A stretch of DNA of 64,000 bases from CP2-2F sp034432555 (GCA_034432555.1 DAOUBW010000031.1:65348-129347), one strand, 5' to 3'. Positions 42,674 to 51,834 are shown, counted from the first letter of the stretch. Made by a program: numbers and translations. Notes: a model not told the origin generated them from the sequence alone.

Positions 42674-43144
42674 ATGAAAATCGCAATTGGCTGTGATGAG
42701 GCAGGACTGCCGCTGCTGGATGTGGTGCGCGAATTCTTGCGCGGCAAACCTGACATTGAAGTGCAAGATTTCGGCGTTCACAGCACCGATCCCGTGGATT
42801 ATCCCGATATTGCCGAACAAGTGGCAATGGCTGTTTCCAAAGGTGAGGCAGAGCGCGCCATTTTGGTGTGCGGCACCGGCATTGGCATGTGCATCACTGC
42901 CAACAAAGTGCCGAATGTGCGCGCCGCACTCTGCCACGACACTTACTCGGCAGAGCGTGCGCGCAAGAGCAACGACGCGCAGGTCATCACCATGGGCGCG
43001 CGCGTGATCGGCGCGGAACTTGCCAAGAGCATTCTAGAGGCGTGGCTTGCCGCCGAGTTCGCTGGTGGGCGCTCTGCGCCGAAGGTTGCCAAGATGAACG
43101 CCGTAGACTCTCGCTATCGGGCAGAGCGCGAAGACGATCACTAA
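42674..43144 (+). CDS. rpiB: Ribose-5-phosphate isomerase B
   Basis: The 156-residue RpiB/LacAB protein interconverts ribose 5-phosphate and ribulose 5-phosphate. It shows MKIAIGCDEAG, FGVHSTDPVDYPDIA and ILVCGTGIGMCITANKVPNVRAALCHDTYSAERARKSNDAQVITMGARVIG. The Cys of VCGTG is the catalytic base and the GTGIG loop binds the enediolate intermediate. The start at 42674 follows GGAGGG. It is 35 nt after the GCS2 gene and may share its transcript. Confidence 0.95.
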   Translation: MKIAIGCDEAGLPLLDVVREFLRGKPDIEVQDFGVHSTDPVDYPDIAEQVAMAVSKGEAERAILVCGTGIGMCITANKVPNVRAALCHDTYSAERARKSNDAQVITMGARVIGAELAKSILEAWLAAEFAGGRSAPKVAKMNAVDSRYRAEREDDH

Positions 43145-43187
43145 AAGTCTGTCCGCACTCCCTGCTCGATTTATACAGGATACCACA

Positions 43188-43209
43188 CGGGCGCGCCTAG
43201 ACGCGCCCG
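43188..43209 (+). terminator. Hairpin after rpiB
   Basis: CGGGCGCG and CGCGCCCG pair around CCTAGA. No T-run follows. It is similar in sequence to the hairpin after amt (44957-44979). Confidence 0.45.
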
Positions 43210-43412
43210 CTTAGTTCATGGGTGCTGTGTAGGGTTAGCCTTCCATGCGCGAATAGCTTCGGCTGCCGCCCTTCGGCAAAAGTAACAAAAGCCGCCCGCA
43301 AAAGTTGTGGTAAATCGTACATATTGCACAGCCTTTCAATTTTCTATCCTTAAACAGTCAAGTCCAGACAACGGCTAACTCATTTGGACTAAAGACATGG
43401 GGGAAAATCGAA

Positions 43413-44921
43413 ATGCTCAAGAAACGTCGCATCACAACAAGAGCTGCATTGCAGGCATTGGTGTTATTCGTTCTCGCCTTTGCTCTGACTAATGCGGCGG
43501 TGGCACCGGCGGTTGCCAGTCACACACAGAGCGCTGAGGCAGCCTTGCAAGTGCCGCTGGCAAACGTCAGCGCGCCAGAAGTAGGCAAGCTGGTTGCCCA
43601 AGAGGATGATACCGCCGCACGACTCGCCAAGTTTGAGGCGAACCTTGACACAGTGTGGATGCTGATCGCGGCATTCCTCGTCTTTTTCATGCAGGCGGGC
43701 TTTGCCCTGCTAGAGGCAGGCTTCGTCAGCGTGAAGCACGTCGTCAACATCATGATGAAGAACCTGTTCGACTTTGCGGCTGCCTCGATCATGTTCGGCG
43801 CCGTCGGCTTTGGCATCATGTTTGGTGCGGGCAACGCCTTTTTCGGCACAGAGTGGTTCTTCCTCAGTGGCATCCCGGAAACTTATCCCGGCTTGACGGT
43901 GCCGACCTACGCCTTCTTCTTCTTCCAATTGGTGTTCGCTGGCACGGCAGCAACCATTGCCTCCGGCGCAATGGGCGGGCGCACCGAATTTCGCGGCTAC
44001 TTGCTCTACAGCCTCATCGTGAGCGCCATCATTTACCCGGTCGTCGGTCACTGGATTTGGGGCGGTGGGTGGCTCTCAAAGTTGGATGCACCCTTCACCG
44101 ACTTTGCCGGCTCGACAGTTGTTCACTCCACCGGCGCTTGGATCGGCTTGATGGGCGCCATCTTCTTAGGGCCACGGCTAGGGCGCTTTGGCAAGGATGC
44201 CAAGCCCATGGTAGGGCATAACATGACCGCCGCCACACTTGGCGTGTTCATCCTGTGGTTTGGCTGGTTCGGCTTCAACCCCGGCTCGCAGTTGAACGCT
44301 GATGGTGCCGCACTGGGCTTGATCACGGTTACCACCAACGCCGCTGCCGCTGCTGGCGCTGCTGCGGGCTTGTTCATCAACTGGATTGTAGTTGGCAAGC
44401 CGCAGTTGCCTGCCATGCTCAACGGCGCGCTAGCGGGCTTGGTTGCCATCACCGCGCCGTGCGCCTTCGTCACACCGACGGAAGCCATCATCATCGGCGC
44501 CATTGGTGGTGTGATCATGTTCTTCGGCACGCGGCTGCTAGAGCGCTTTCAGATTGACGACGCAGTTGGCGCGGTGCCTGTGCATGGTTTTGCGGGCGTA
44601 TGGGGAACTTTGGCAGTCGGCATCTTCGGTGCAGAGTTCGGCTTGTTGCACGGCGGCGGCGCAGCGCAGCTCATCACGCAAGTGATCGGCGTGCTGGCAG
44701 TCGGTGCCTTCGTCATAATTTCAAGCGCGATCATGTTCGCCATCATCAAAGCGACGGTCGGTCTGCGCGTGCCAGCCGAAGGCGAGATTATGGGTCTGGA
44801 TGCCTACGAACACGGCATGGTCAGCTACCCCGAATATGTGTTGGGTGACCCAACCGTAGTGGCGCCAACCAACGGCAAGGCTGCCAACAAGGTTGCAGCT
44901 GCACCCGCCGCGGGCGACTAA
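43413..44921 (+). CDS. amt: Ammonium transporter Amt
   Basis: The 502-residue protein has an N-terminal signal-like helix, then 11 membrane segments of the Amt/MEP/Rh family: AAFLVFFMQAGFALLEAGFVSVKHVVNIMMKN, GAMGGRTEFRGYLLYS, VVHSTGAWIGLMGAI with the first pore His, and AVPVHGFAGVWGTLAVGIFG with the second. It imports ammonium. An approximately 60-residue linker precedes the first core helix. No glnK/PII gene is adjacent, which is unusual for amt. A 268-nt upstream gap holds no gene and no convincing sigma-54 site. Confidence 0.95.
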   Translation: MLKKRRITTRAALQALVLFVLAFALTNAAVAPAVASHTQSAEAALQVPLANVSAPEVGKLVAQEDDTAARLAKFEANLDTVWMLIAAFLVFFMQAGFALLEAGFVSVKHVVNIMMKNLFDFAAASIMFGAVGFGIMFGAGNAFFGTEWFFLSGIPETYPGLTVPTYAFFFFQLVFAGTAATIASGAMGGRTEFRGYLLYSLIVSAIIYPVVGHWIWGGGWLSKLDAPFTDFAGSTVVHSTGAWIGLMGAIFLGPRLGRFGKDAKPMVGHNMTAATLGVFILWFGWFGFNPGSQLNADGAALGLITVTTNAAAAAGAAAGLFINWIVVGKPQLPAMLNGALAGLVAITAPCAFVTPTEAIIIGAIGGVIMFFGTRLLERFQIDDAVGAVPVHGFAGVWGTLAVGIFGAEFGLLHGGGAAQLITQVIGVLAVGAFVIISSAIMFAIIKATVGLRVPAEGEIMGLDAYEHGMVSYPEYVLGDPTVVAPTNGKAANKVAAAPAAGD

Positions 44922-44956
44922 AGCATACCATCGCAGTCGGATCAGCTTCTAAGGCA

Positions 44957-44979
44957 CGGGCGCTCACACTGAGCGCCCG
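44957..44979. terminator. Hairpin between convergent amt and recD2
   Basis: GGGCGCTCA (44958-44966) and TGAGCGCCC (44970-44978) form a perfect 9-bp stem with loop CAC, extended by a C-G pair. No T-run is present on either side. Confidence 0.55.
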
Positions 44980-44993
44980 CTGTGCTGCTGCCC

Positions 44994-47246
44994 TTAAACC
45001 TTGCCCGTTTGCAGCCGCCATGCCAGCGCCGTATAGCGCCGCGCCACCTGATTGTTGTTGACTGCCGTTGCTACGGCACGCTTCATGCCCACCAGCACCA
45101 CCAGACGGCGTGCGCGTGTGACGGCTGTATAGAGCAGGTTGCGCTGCAACATCATGAAGTGCTGCGGCATGATCGGCAGCACGACGGCGGGATACTCCGA
45201 GCCTTGGCTGCGATGCACGCTCACGGCGAAGGCGTGCAGCAGATCGCCCGCCTCTTCCCAATCATAATCCACTTGGCGCTCGTCAAAGGCAACATGCAGC
45301 TTTTTCGCAGTGAAATCTATGGCGCGGATGATGCCAATATCACCATTGAACACTTCTTTTTTGTAGTTGTTGCGCGTTTGCAACACCTTATCGCCCACGC
45401 GGTAAATTGTGTTGCCAAGTTTCTTTTCGGCATTTCGCCCATGCGGATTCAGGGCAGCTTGCAAGCGCTCGTTGAGCATCTGAATGCCCACCGCGCCGCG
45501 ATACATCGGTGCCAGCACCTGCACATCGCTCATCGCGTCGAAGCCGAATTTGTTCGGGATGCGATTCTGCACAATATCTACCACCAGATCGGCAGCCGAT
45601 TCGGTATCTTCGGCGTAGAACATGAAGAAATCGCTGCTGGTGTTATCTAAGTACGGCATTTCGCCCTGATTGATACGGTGCGCGTTCGGGATGATCTGAC
45701 TGTCGCCGCTTTGGCGGAAGATCGCCTCTAGGCGCGTCACATGGGCGATGCCGCTATTGATCAGGTCGCGCAGCACATCGCCTGCGCCAACGCTTGGCAG
45801 TTGGTCAACATCGCCCACTAGCAGCAAGTGCGCCTCTGGCGGCAGTGCCTTCAAGACGTTGTAGATGAGAATCTGATCGAGCATGGACGCCTCATCGATG
45901 ATCAGCATGTCCACATCGAGCGGCTCGTTTTCGCCAAGCGAAAAGCCTTCGTCAGGCGTGTAGCCAAGCAAGCGATGAATGGTTTGGGCAGGGCGTCCGG
46001 TCGCTTCGCTCAGGCGCTTGGCGGCGCGCCCGGTTGGGCTGGCAAGCTCGTAGCGCGCTTTGTTCCACTCCAGGGCGCGGATCACAGCGCGCAGCGTAGT
46101 TGTTTTGCCGGTGCCGGGTCCGCCGGTCAGGATGCTGATCTTGTTGGTCAGGGCGGCGCGCACAGCGTCCTGCTGCTGATCCGTTAGCTGGACGCGATCA
46201 TCACGCTGCAAAATGTCGAAAAATTTCGTCCATGCCATGCGCTGCGCGTTACGCAGACGCGAAAGCGGCAGATCGCGCATCTCAAGAAGGCGCTTTGTGG
46301 TGCCGCGCTCGCTGAGGAAAAGCGGGCGTAGGTAGATCACCTCGATCAGGTCATCTTCTTCGTTTGGCACATGCTGAAGCAGGATTTCGCTCTCGCTTGC
46401 CAGTGTGCGGACCGCCGCATCAATGCTTGCACTAACGTCGTGAGGCAGTTCCTTAAAGCCGTAGGACTCAGGCGCATCAGGCAGGTCAAGCAAGCGTGCT
46501 ACTGTCTCGGTCAGCAGCGCACGCGGCGCATAGACATGCCCTTCGTTGGTCAACGTCTCTAGGGCGAACAGGATGCCTGCCTGAATGCGATAGGGTGAAT
46601 CGGGCGGCAGACCCAGTCCGCGTGCGATCTGATCGGCTTTGCGAAAGCCAATGCCCTGAATATCGCGTGCTAATTGGTAAGGATTGGTGCGGACGGCGGC
46701 GATGGTGTTCGCGCCGTATTCCTTTTGGATTTTGACGGCAAGACGGCTGCCTAAGCCCAAGCCTTGCAGGAAGATCATCATATCACGTTCGGCGGTATGC
46801 TCTGTCCATGCCTGCGCGATCAACTCGGCGCGATATTCGGCAATGCCCGGCACTTCCTTGATGCGGTGCGGTGCTTGGCTCAGAATCTCGAAAACTTTTT
46901 TGCCGAAATGGTCAATGATCTTTTGGGCGGTTGCCTTGCCAATGCCGCGAATCACGCCGCTGCTCAGGTAGCGCAGCAAACCCTCGACCGATTCTGGCAC
47001 AACCTCCTGCACCGCCTCCGCCTTGAATTGCTTACCATACTCGCTGTGGACAACCCACGCGCCACTAAAGCGCACGTCTGCGCCTTCGCGCAGGTTGTGA
47101 AACACACCGACGACTGTTGCTAAGCCATCACGCCCGACCTGACCGGGCAGGGCTTTATGTGGCTTCAGGCGCAGCACCGTATAGCCGCTTTCGTCGCTAT
47201 AGTAGGTGATGCGCTTGATGGTGCCTTCAAAGGTTTCAAGCGCCAT
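44994..47246 (-). CDS. recD2: RecD2-type ATP-dependent DNA helicase
   Basis: The 750-residue SF1B helicase has N-terminal OB and HhH regions (GTIKRITYYSDESGYTVLRLK, GIGKATAQKIIDHFG, VPGIAEYRAELIAQAW, GIGFRKADQIARGLGL). The motor follows: ILTGGPGTGKTTTLRA (Walker A), DMLIIDEASMLD (motif II), LLVGDVDQLPSVGAG (motif III) and AVSVHRSQGSEYPAVVLP (motif V/VI region), ending YTAVTRARRLVVLVG. RecD2 works without RecBC in 5'-3' unwinding and repair. It starts 6 nt after a roadblock-domain gene, so they form an operon. Confidence 0.95.
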   Translation of the reverse strand: MALETFEGTIKRITYYSDESGYTVLRLKPHKALPGQVGRDGLATVVGVFHNLREGADVRFSGAWVVHSEYGKQFKAEAVQEVVPESVEGLLRYLSSGVIRGIGKATAQKIIDHFGKKVFEILSQAPHRIKEVPGIAEYRAELIAQAWTEHTAERDMMIFLQGLGLGSRLAVKIQKEYGANTIAAVRTNPYQLARDIQGIGFRKADQIARGLGLPPDSPYRIQAGILFALETLTNEGHVYAPRALLTETVARLLDLPDAPESYGFKELPHDVSASIDAAVRTLASESEILLQHVPNEEDDLIEVIYLRPLFLSERGTTKRLLEMRDLPLSRLRNAQRMAWTKFFDILQRDDRVQLTDQQQDAVRAALTNKISILTGGPGTGKTTTLRAVIRALEWNKARYELASPTGRAAKRLSEATGRPAQTIHRLLGYTPDEGFSLGENEPLDVDMLIIDEASMLDQILIYNVLKALPPEAHLLLVGDVDQLPSVGAGDVLRDLINSGIAHVTRLEAIFRQSGDSQIIPNAHRINQGEMPYLDNTSSDFFMFYAEDTESAADLVVDIVQNRIPNKFGFDAMSDVQVLAPMYRGAVGIQMLNERLQAALNPHGRNAEKKLGNTIYRVGDKVLQTRNNYKKEVFNGDIGIIRAIDFTAKKLHVAFDERQVDYDWEEAGDLLHAFAVSVHRSQGSEYPAVVLPIMPQHFMMLQRNLLYTAVTRARRLVVLVGMKRAVATAVNNNQVARRYTALAWRLQTGKV

Positions 47247-47252
47247 GTGTGT

Positions 47253-47627
47253 TTAGCTAGATAGCACTTGTGCTACATCTTTTGCCGTCACAGAGGCGGC
47301 GTACAACACGGGCCCGATCTTATGCTCTTTCGCAATCATGACCGCCAGCATGGCACGCCCAGCAAGGTAGGCAACCATCACGCTTTCCTCGCCTTCCACC
47401 AATAAGCGTTCCAAGCTGCCCTGATCGAGGCGACCAAGCGTGCGTTCTGCCAAACCAACTAAAGTAGCAGACATGGCAGCCAGCACATCTTCATCCCCAT
47501 TAGCGGGCATTGCCGCCACCAACAAGCCATCGCGGTTCACGACAACGGAGGCTTTGACGCCATCCACGACAGCGTGCAGCTTTCGCAGGGCATCATCAAT
47601 TTGTTCTTGGCGAGTCTTAGCAGTCAT
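47253..47627 (-). CDS. Roadblock/LC7-domain protein
   Basis: This 124-residue protein is a single roadblock domain: VVDGVKASVVVNRDGLLVAAM, LAAMSATLVGLAERTLGRL and VMVAYLAGRAMLAVMIAKEHKIGPVLYAA. Bacterial members such as MglB act as GTPase-activating partners of small Ras-like proteins, but no GTPase gene adjoins. The ATG at 47627 is chosen; a GTG at 47648 has no ribosome binding site. It is cotranscribed with recD2, an association I cannot explain. Confidence 0.88.
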   Translation of the reverse strand: MTAKTRQEQIDDALRKLHAVVDGVKASVVVNRDGLLVAAMPANGDEDVLAAMSATLVGLAERTLGRLDQGSLERLLVEGEESVMVAYLAGRAMLAVMIAKEHKIGPVLYAASVTAKDVAQVLSS

Positions 47628-47824
47628 ATAGGCAGTCTCAACTCTCACGGAAGCATTGCAAATAGGTTTTTCCGAACAGGCTAAAGCACGCGCCGCACTC
47701 TAGCGCCTCTAGCTACATTGTGATTGTAGCAATCTCTGCGCCGCGCGTTGCATATCGGCGACAGATTCTTACCAATTTTACACAGGTTGCCTACACTGCG
47801 TCTTTTCGAAAACTTTCGCGCCGC

Positions 47825-47853
47825 TTGAAACATTCTGTGTGTCAAGCTATTAT
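47825..47853 (+). promoter_or_regulatory. Sigma-70-like promoter of the TIR operon
   Basis: TTGAAA (47825-47830), a 17-nt spacer and TATTAT (47848-47853) form the best-matched two-box promoter in the window, 46 nt before the first gene of the run at 47900. Confidence 0.6.
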
Positions 47854-47899
47854 ACCTTAGATTTTAGGCAAGCGATGCGCCACAGGAACAGTTCGCCCA

Positions 47900-48535
47900 A
47901 TGCTGGAACTTTCACACCATGCCGACCCAATGCAGTACTGGGAAGGCGGCAATTATGAATTAAATCTGAGTTTCGAGACGTTGCGAGATCGCCAATGGGC
48001 GAATGTGCTGAATGCTATTTGGGAGAACATCTCACTCAACGGACCCTTAGCATCACGCTATCTGCCCGGTGCGCCCGCCGCTGAAAAAGTGGCGGTGCAG
48101 GTGCCACCGCCAACGGCTGTCGTGAAGCAACATGGGCAGATCGCAGTCAATGGGCAGGCTGTCGGCTGCGATGTGCAGGCGACACGCTCTATCTTTGAGT
48201 GTGTTTCGATCCTCGTCCCGCTTGGCATGTTTCATGGGCTAACCGGCGGCACAACCATGCGTGGCAGACACCCAGAGCTTGCCGCGTTGGACGAGGTTTT
48301 TTACGATGTGGCGCTGCACGTCTACAGCATCGCGCCTTTCCAAGTCGCATCGCTTGGCTACGAGCGTTCCTGCCAACTGCCTTCCGAATTGCGGAATGAC
48401 GGTGAGGCGCGCCATAATTTTCTGGCAGCGGGCAATTTTCTGATCCAGGAGGCTGTCCTCCGCACCCTAGAGCCTGATCTCACCCCTTACCAAGAGGTGC
48501 GGCAAGGGCTATATTGGTTGGCGGCACGTTTCTAA
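47900..48535 (+). CDS. Hypothetical protein, first gene of the TIR run
   Basis: I do not recognise this 211-residue protein. It has no signal peptide and no clear TM. A Pro/Val-rich stretch (KVAVQVPPPTAVVKQHGQIA) divides an N-terminal part with many aromatics (MQYWEGGNYELNLSFETLRDRQWANVL) from a C-terminal helical part (FYDVALHVYSIAPFQVASLGYERSCQLPS). Base use matches the genome. It has its own good promoter and is followed after 63 nt by a membrane-anchored protein. Confidence 0.6.
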   Translation: MLELSHHADPMQYWEGGNYELNLSFETLRDRQWANVLNAIWENISLNGPLASRYLPGAPAAEKVAVQVPPPTAVVKQHGQIAVNGQAVGCDVQATRSIFECVSILVPLGMFHGLTGGTTMRGRHPELAALDEVFYDVALHVYSIAPFQVASLGYERSCQLPSELRNDGEARHNFLAAGNFLIQEAVLRTLEPDLTPYQEVRQGLYWLAARF

Positions 48536-48598
48536 GGCGCACAGCCATTTTAAGGAAAACCGTTTTATTGTTTGGCATGTTTTGAAAGGCGCGCAACC

Positions 48599-49045
48599 AT
48601 GAACACCGCAACGCTCATTCTCATCATTGCAGGCAGCCTTGCCGCAACACTCGTCCTGTATGCCTTTGTGATGCTCATTCGGCAAGCCACCCAGAGCGGC
48701 AGCAGCAGTGCTGCTGTGTGGCCCCCTGTCTTTTTCTTAGGTGAGGTGCGCCGTGAACCGCCGCCCACCGCAGAAGTGGCAAGAGTGCCGCCTGCACAGG
48801 CAGGGGCGCCGCCCACCGCCGAATTCACCCGCCCTGTGGACTTATCACAGCTTGACTCAACCAACCTGAATGCGCCGTCTGCCCACATGCCGCCCGCTGA
48901 TGGCGATATTGAGATGACCAGCCGCGTCAGCCACATCCTTGAAGAAGCGCGGCGGCAAGCCGCTGAGCAACCTGAAACACCCATAGATCGGACGAGCCAA
49001 TTTGCACGCCCTACGCCGCCTTCTGAAGACCCTGACGCGCAGTAG
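48599..49045 (+). CDS. Small single-pass membrane protein with disordered tail
   Basis: The 148-residue product has one N-terminal membrane helix (ATLILIIAGSLAATLVLYAFVMLI, about 3-26) and a Pro/Ala/Glu-rich cytosolic or external tail without predicted fold. It includes two similar PPTAE segments (PPPTAEVARVPPAQAG and APPTAEFTRP). No family is recognised. The ATG at 48599 begins at the helix. It lies 34 nt upstream of the TIR gene and may anchor or regulate the TIR protein. Confidence 0.6.
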   Translation: MNTATLILIIAGSLAATLVLYAFVMLIRQATQSGSSSAAVWPPVFFLGEVRREPPPTAEVARVPPAQAGAPPTAEFTRPVDLSQLDSTNLNAPSAHMPPADGDIEMTSRVSHILEEARRQAAEQPETPIDRTSQFARPTPPSEDPDAQ

Positions 49046-49079
49046 CGCCCAACACGGACGGACTGATCGGAGGGATGCC

Positions 49080-50603
49080 ATGCACCCGGTTGTGATCGCC
49101 TTTTTGCCGCAGCACCGCAACGGCGCTGATCACCTTTCCGATAAATTGACCGCCTGTGGCTTTCGCATTCAGATGCATTCGCTAGAGCAGGCGTGGCAGC
49201 CCGTGGCAGCCCTTGCCGTGATTGTGGTGCTGCCCGACGCAGTGCCTGCTCAAAGGCGAAACAGCCTGCCCACCGACGCCCTCAGCTTTGACCCACTTCA
49301 GCCCAACTATGATCGCTTGATCGCGCAGCTTGTGACGCGCCTTGCCAACCAGAGCAGCGATTCGTTCGGCGCTGGGCGTGATCTGCCGCAAGGGGGAATT
49401 GCACCGCAGGCGCCGCGCCGCCGCGAAATGCACTCACCCGCTGAAGAACGGGCAGCGGCTGATGCGCAGGCGGAGCGTAGTCCATCACGTGGCATGAGTA
49501 TCCCCAGCGCGCTGCCCAAACCCGCCGAAACTGCGCCGCGTCAAGGTCCGCCGCCACCACCACCTATGCCGCCTGCTGCCCGCCCTGCGCCTGCCCCTGC
49601 TGTGCCTGCACCAGCAGCACCCGCGCCTATATCGGCTGCACCGCAGCCCATCCAGAAAGAGGAAGCAGAACGCAGTGCAAAAGAACGCAGCGAGCCACTG
49701 GATGATCTGGCGGATAAGGCTGTCGGCGAGGCTGTTATCCCTGAGCCTGCTGCCGAGAGCGCCGAAGCGCGCTTCACCGCCTTTATGCCGCGTCAGGCTG
49801 TGGTTGAGCGATGGCATTCGCTGATCGTCTACGCGCATACCGCCGCCATGCTAGAGCGAATCCGCAGCGATGCCAAGCGCTTTGAGGCAGAGCTAGGCGC
49901 CGCGCCGCGTGAGGTGCGCGACTCGCAGGCGGCAGCCCTCGCCCGCGGCACGCTCATCACCTTTACGCCACAAGCGGAAGGCGTCACCTTCAACCCTGAG
50001 TCGATCACGCTTGGCTGGTGGGAAGATTTGCACCGTGTGGAATTCCGCTTCAGGGCGGATGCGGCGCTTGCCGATCAGGCTGCCAACCTGAGCATTACCG
50101 TCAGCGTTGATCCGATCATCGTAGCAGTGCTGCACGGCGGCGTCCTTTTCGAGCCACCGAACACAGGGCGCCTGCCCAATCAGGTGGAAAATACTCCGGT
50201 GACGGCGGAAATCTTCCGCGCCGAGGAAATCTTCATCAGCTACAGCCGCAAGGACGCCGCCGTTGCCGTCGCTTGCCGCAACGCCTACCGCGCCCTTGGC
50301 TATAAGGTGCTGATGGATATGGACGAGTTGCGCTCCGGCGAGCATTGGAGCGTTGGGCTAGAGCGCATGATCGAGCGTGCCACGATCTTCCAGCTCTTTT
50401 GGTCAGAGCATTCGGCAAGTTCGCAGTTTTGCCGCCAAGAGTGGGAATACGCCCTGCGGAAGGCAGCCGAGCGCGGCTCGGATGGGATGGGCTTCATCCG
50501 TCCTGTCTATTGGGACGATCCGTTGGTCTCGCCACCTAAGGAACTTGGGCATTTGCACTTTGCCTATGTGCGGCTGCCACGCTTAGCGCGCCGCGCAGAG
50601 TAG
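49080..50603 (+). CDS. TIR-domain protein with Pro-rich linker and beta-sandwich-like middle
   Basis: This 507-residue protein has three parts. Residues 1-95 form an alpha/beta unit (VVIAFLPQHRNGADHLSDKL ... AVIVVLPDA) that may itself be TIR-like. A Pro/Ala linker (about 110-220) leads to a middle domain (about 236-365: ERWHSLIVYAHTAAMLERI ... LGWWEDLHRVEFRFRADAAL). A TIR domain follows from about 382: IFISYSRKDAAVAVACRNAY, DMDELRSGEHW and SASSQFCRQEWEYAL, where the Glu fits the NADase catalytic position. Such TIRs can degrade NAD or signal in defence. The start has GGAGGG upstream. nagA begins 2 nt after the stop. Confidence 0.82.
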   Translation: MHPVVIAFLPQHRNGADHLSDKLTACGFRIQMHSLEQAWQPVAALAVIVVLPDAVPAQRRNSLPTDALSFDPLQPNYDRLIAQLVTRLANQSSDSFGAGRDLPQGGIAPQAPRRREMHSPAEERAAADAQAERSPSRGMSIPSALPKPAETAPRQGPPPPPPMPPAARPAPAPAVPAPAAPAPISAAPQPIQKEEAERSAKERSEPLDDLADKAVGEAVIPEPAAESAEARFTAFMPRQAVVERWHSLIVYAHTAAMLERIRSDAKRFEAELGAAPREVRDSQAAALARGTLITFTPQAEGVTFNPESITLGWWEDLHRVEFRFRADAALADQAANLSITVSVDPIIVAVLHGGVLFEPPNTGRLPNQVENTPVTAEIFRAEEIFISYSRKDAAVAVACRNAYRALGYKVLMDMDELRSGEHWSVGLERMIERATIFQLFWSEHSASSQFCRQEWEYALRKAAERGSDGMGFIRPVYWDDPLVSPPKELGHLHFAYVRLPRLARRAE

Positions 50604-50605
50604 CC

Positions 50606-51775
50606 ATGCCTGACCTGCTGCTCTTCCAGAACGTGCGTGTCGTCACGCCTGAAGGCACTGCCGATTGGCTACTGACCGATGGCGCGCACATCGCGCATAT
50701 CGGATTCGGCGCGCCGCCTGATCTGCCGATGGCACGCCGCCTAGATGGCGAGAGGGGCTACCTGCTGCCTGCCTTCATTGATGTGCATGTGCATGGTGGC
50801 AATGGCTTCGATACGATGGATGCCACACCTGAAGCACTGCGCGGCATGGCAGTCTTTTTTGCGGCGCAGGGTGTGGCAAACTTCCTTGCCACCACCATGA
50901 CTGCCAACCGCGAGTCGGTGCGGCGTGCGCTGCGGAATGCCGCTAACTGCTTAGGCGCGCAGCCCAACGGTGCAACGCTGCTCGGCGTCCACCTTGAGGG
51001 ACCGTACATCAACCTGAAGGCAAAAGGCGCGCAATCAGGTGACTATGTGCGCCTTGCCGACCCGGCCGAATATGCAGACTGGCTGGCGCTGGATGTGATC
51101 CGCCAAGTGACGGTTGCGCCCGAATTTCCCGAAAATGCCGCCTTCATGCGTGCTTGTGCCGAGCGCGGCATTGTGGTCAGCCTTGGGCATACGTTGGCAA
51201 GCTACGAGCAGGCATTGGCAGCCGTTGCGGATGGCGCACGCCAAACCACGCATACCTACAACGCCATGACGGGCTTGCATCACCGTGCGCCGGGCGTTTT
51301 GGGCGCGGCACTGACCTGTGATGCGCTCGCCTGTGAACTGATCGCCGATAATTGGCACGTACATCCCGCGGCGATGGCGCTCTTGGTGCGTGCGAAGGGC
51401 ACGCACGGTGTCATCGCCATTACCGACGCGATCCGCGCTGCTGGCTTGGCAACGGGCGAGTCTGAGCTGGGCGGGCAGACAGTCTATGTGCGGGACGGCA
51501 AGGCAACGCTTGCCGATGGCACCTTGGCGGGCAGCATTCTAACGATGGATGCCGCACTGCGGAACTTGCAAGCCGCCACCAGCCTATCGGTGGCGGACTT
51601 ATCGCCCATCTTTAGCACCAACGCGGCGCGTCAGCTCGGTTTGGCGCACCGCAAGGGCAGTTTGCGGGCGGGCTATGATGCTGATCTGGTGCTGCTTGAT
51701 TCGGCGCTAGGCGTGCGCCTCACGGTGGCTGAGGGACGCCCGATCTACAGCGCCATTGAGATGTGGCGCGGCTGA
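50606..51775 (+). CDS. nagA: N-acetylglucosamine-6-phosphate deacetylase
   Basis: NagA removes acetate from GlcNAc-6-phosphate in amino-sugar recycling. The 389-residue amidohydrolase shows YLLPAFIDVHVHGGNGFD (metal HxH), GVHLEGPYINLKAKGAQ (metal Glu), SLGHTLASYEQ, TTHTYNAMTGLHHRAPGVLGAAL and ITDAIRAAGL (catalytic Asp). It is cotranscribed with the TIR gene by spacing, though a functional link is not obvious. nagB is not in the window. Confidence 0.95.
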   Translation: MPDLLLFQNVRVVTPEGTADWLLTDGAHIAHIGFGAPPDLPMARRLDGERGYLLPAFIDVHVHGGNGFDTMDATPEALRGMAVFFAAQGVANFLATTMTANRESVRRALRNAANCLGAQPNGATLLGVHLEGPYINLKAKGAQSGDYVRLADPAEYADWLALDVIRQVTVAPEFPENAAFMRACAERGIVVSLGHTLASYEQALAAVADGARQTTHTYNAMTGLHHRAPGVLGAALTCDALACELIADNWHVHPAAMALLVRAKGTHGVIAITDAIRAAGLATGESELGGQTVYVRDGKATLADGTLAGSILTMDAALRNLQAATSLSVADLSPIFSTNAARQLGLAHRKGSLRAGYDADLVLLDSALGVRLTVAEGRPIYSAIEMWRG

Positions 51776-51814
51776 TCCTACCGCGTGTCCCTTACACGGA
51801 TAGGGCGCCACGGC

Positions 51815-51834
51815 GGACGTGCCAAGTCACGTCC
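51815..51834. repeat. 20-bp near-palindrome, second copy of the 38368 element
   Basis: GGACGTGCC-AA-GTCACGTCC differs at one position from the copy at 38368 and, like it, is followed by CTAC. It lies in the gap after nagA. Confidence 0.65.

Noticed and set aside
43300..43412. Sigma-54 promoter upstream of amt
   Set aside because: A TGG...TTGCA pair exists near 43312-43332 but the GG to GC distance does not fit the 10-nt rule.
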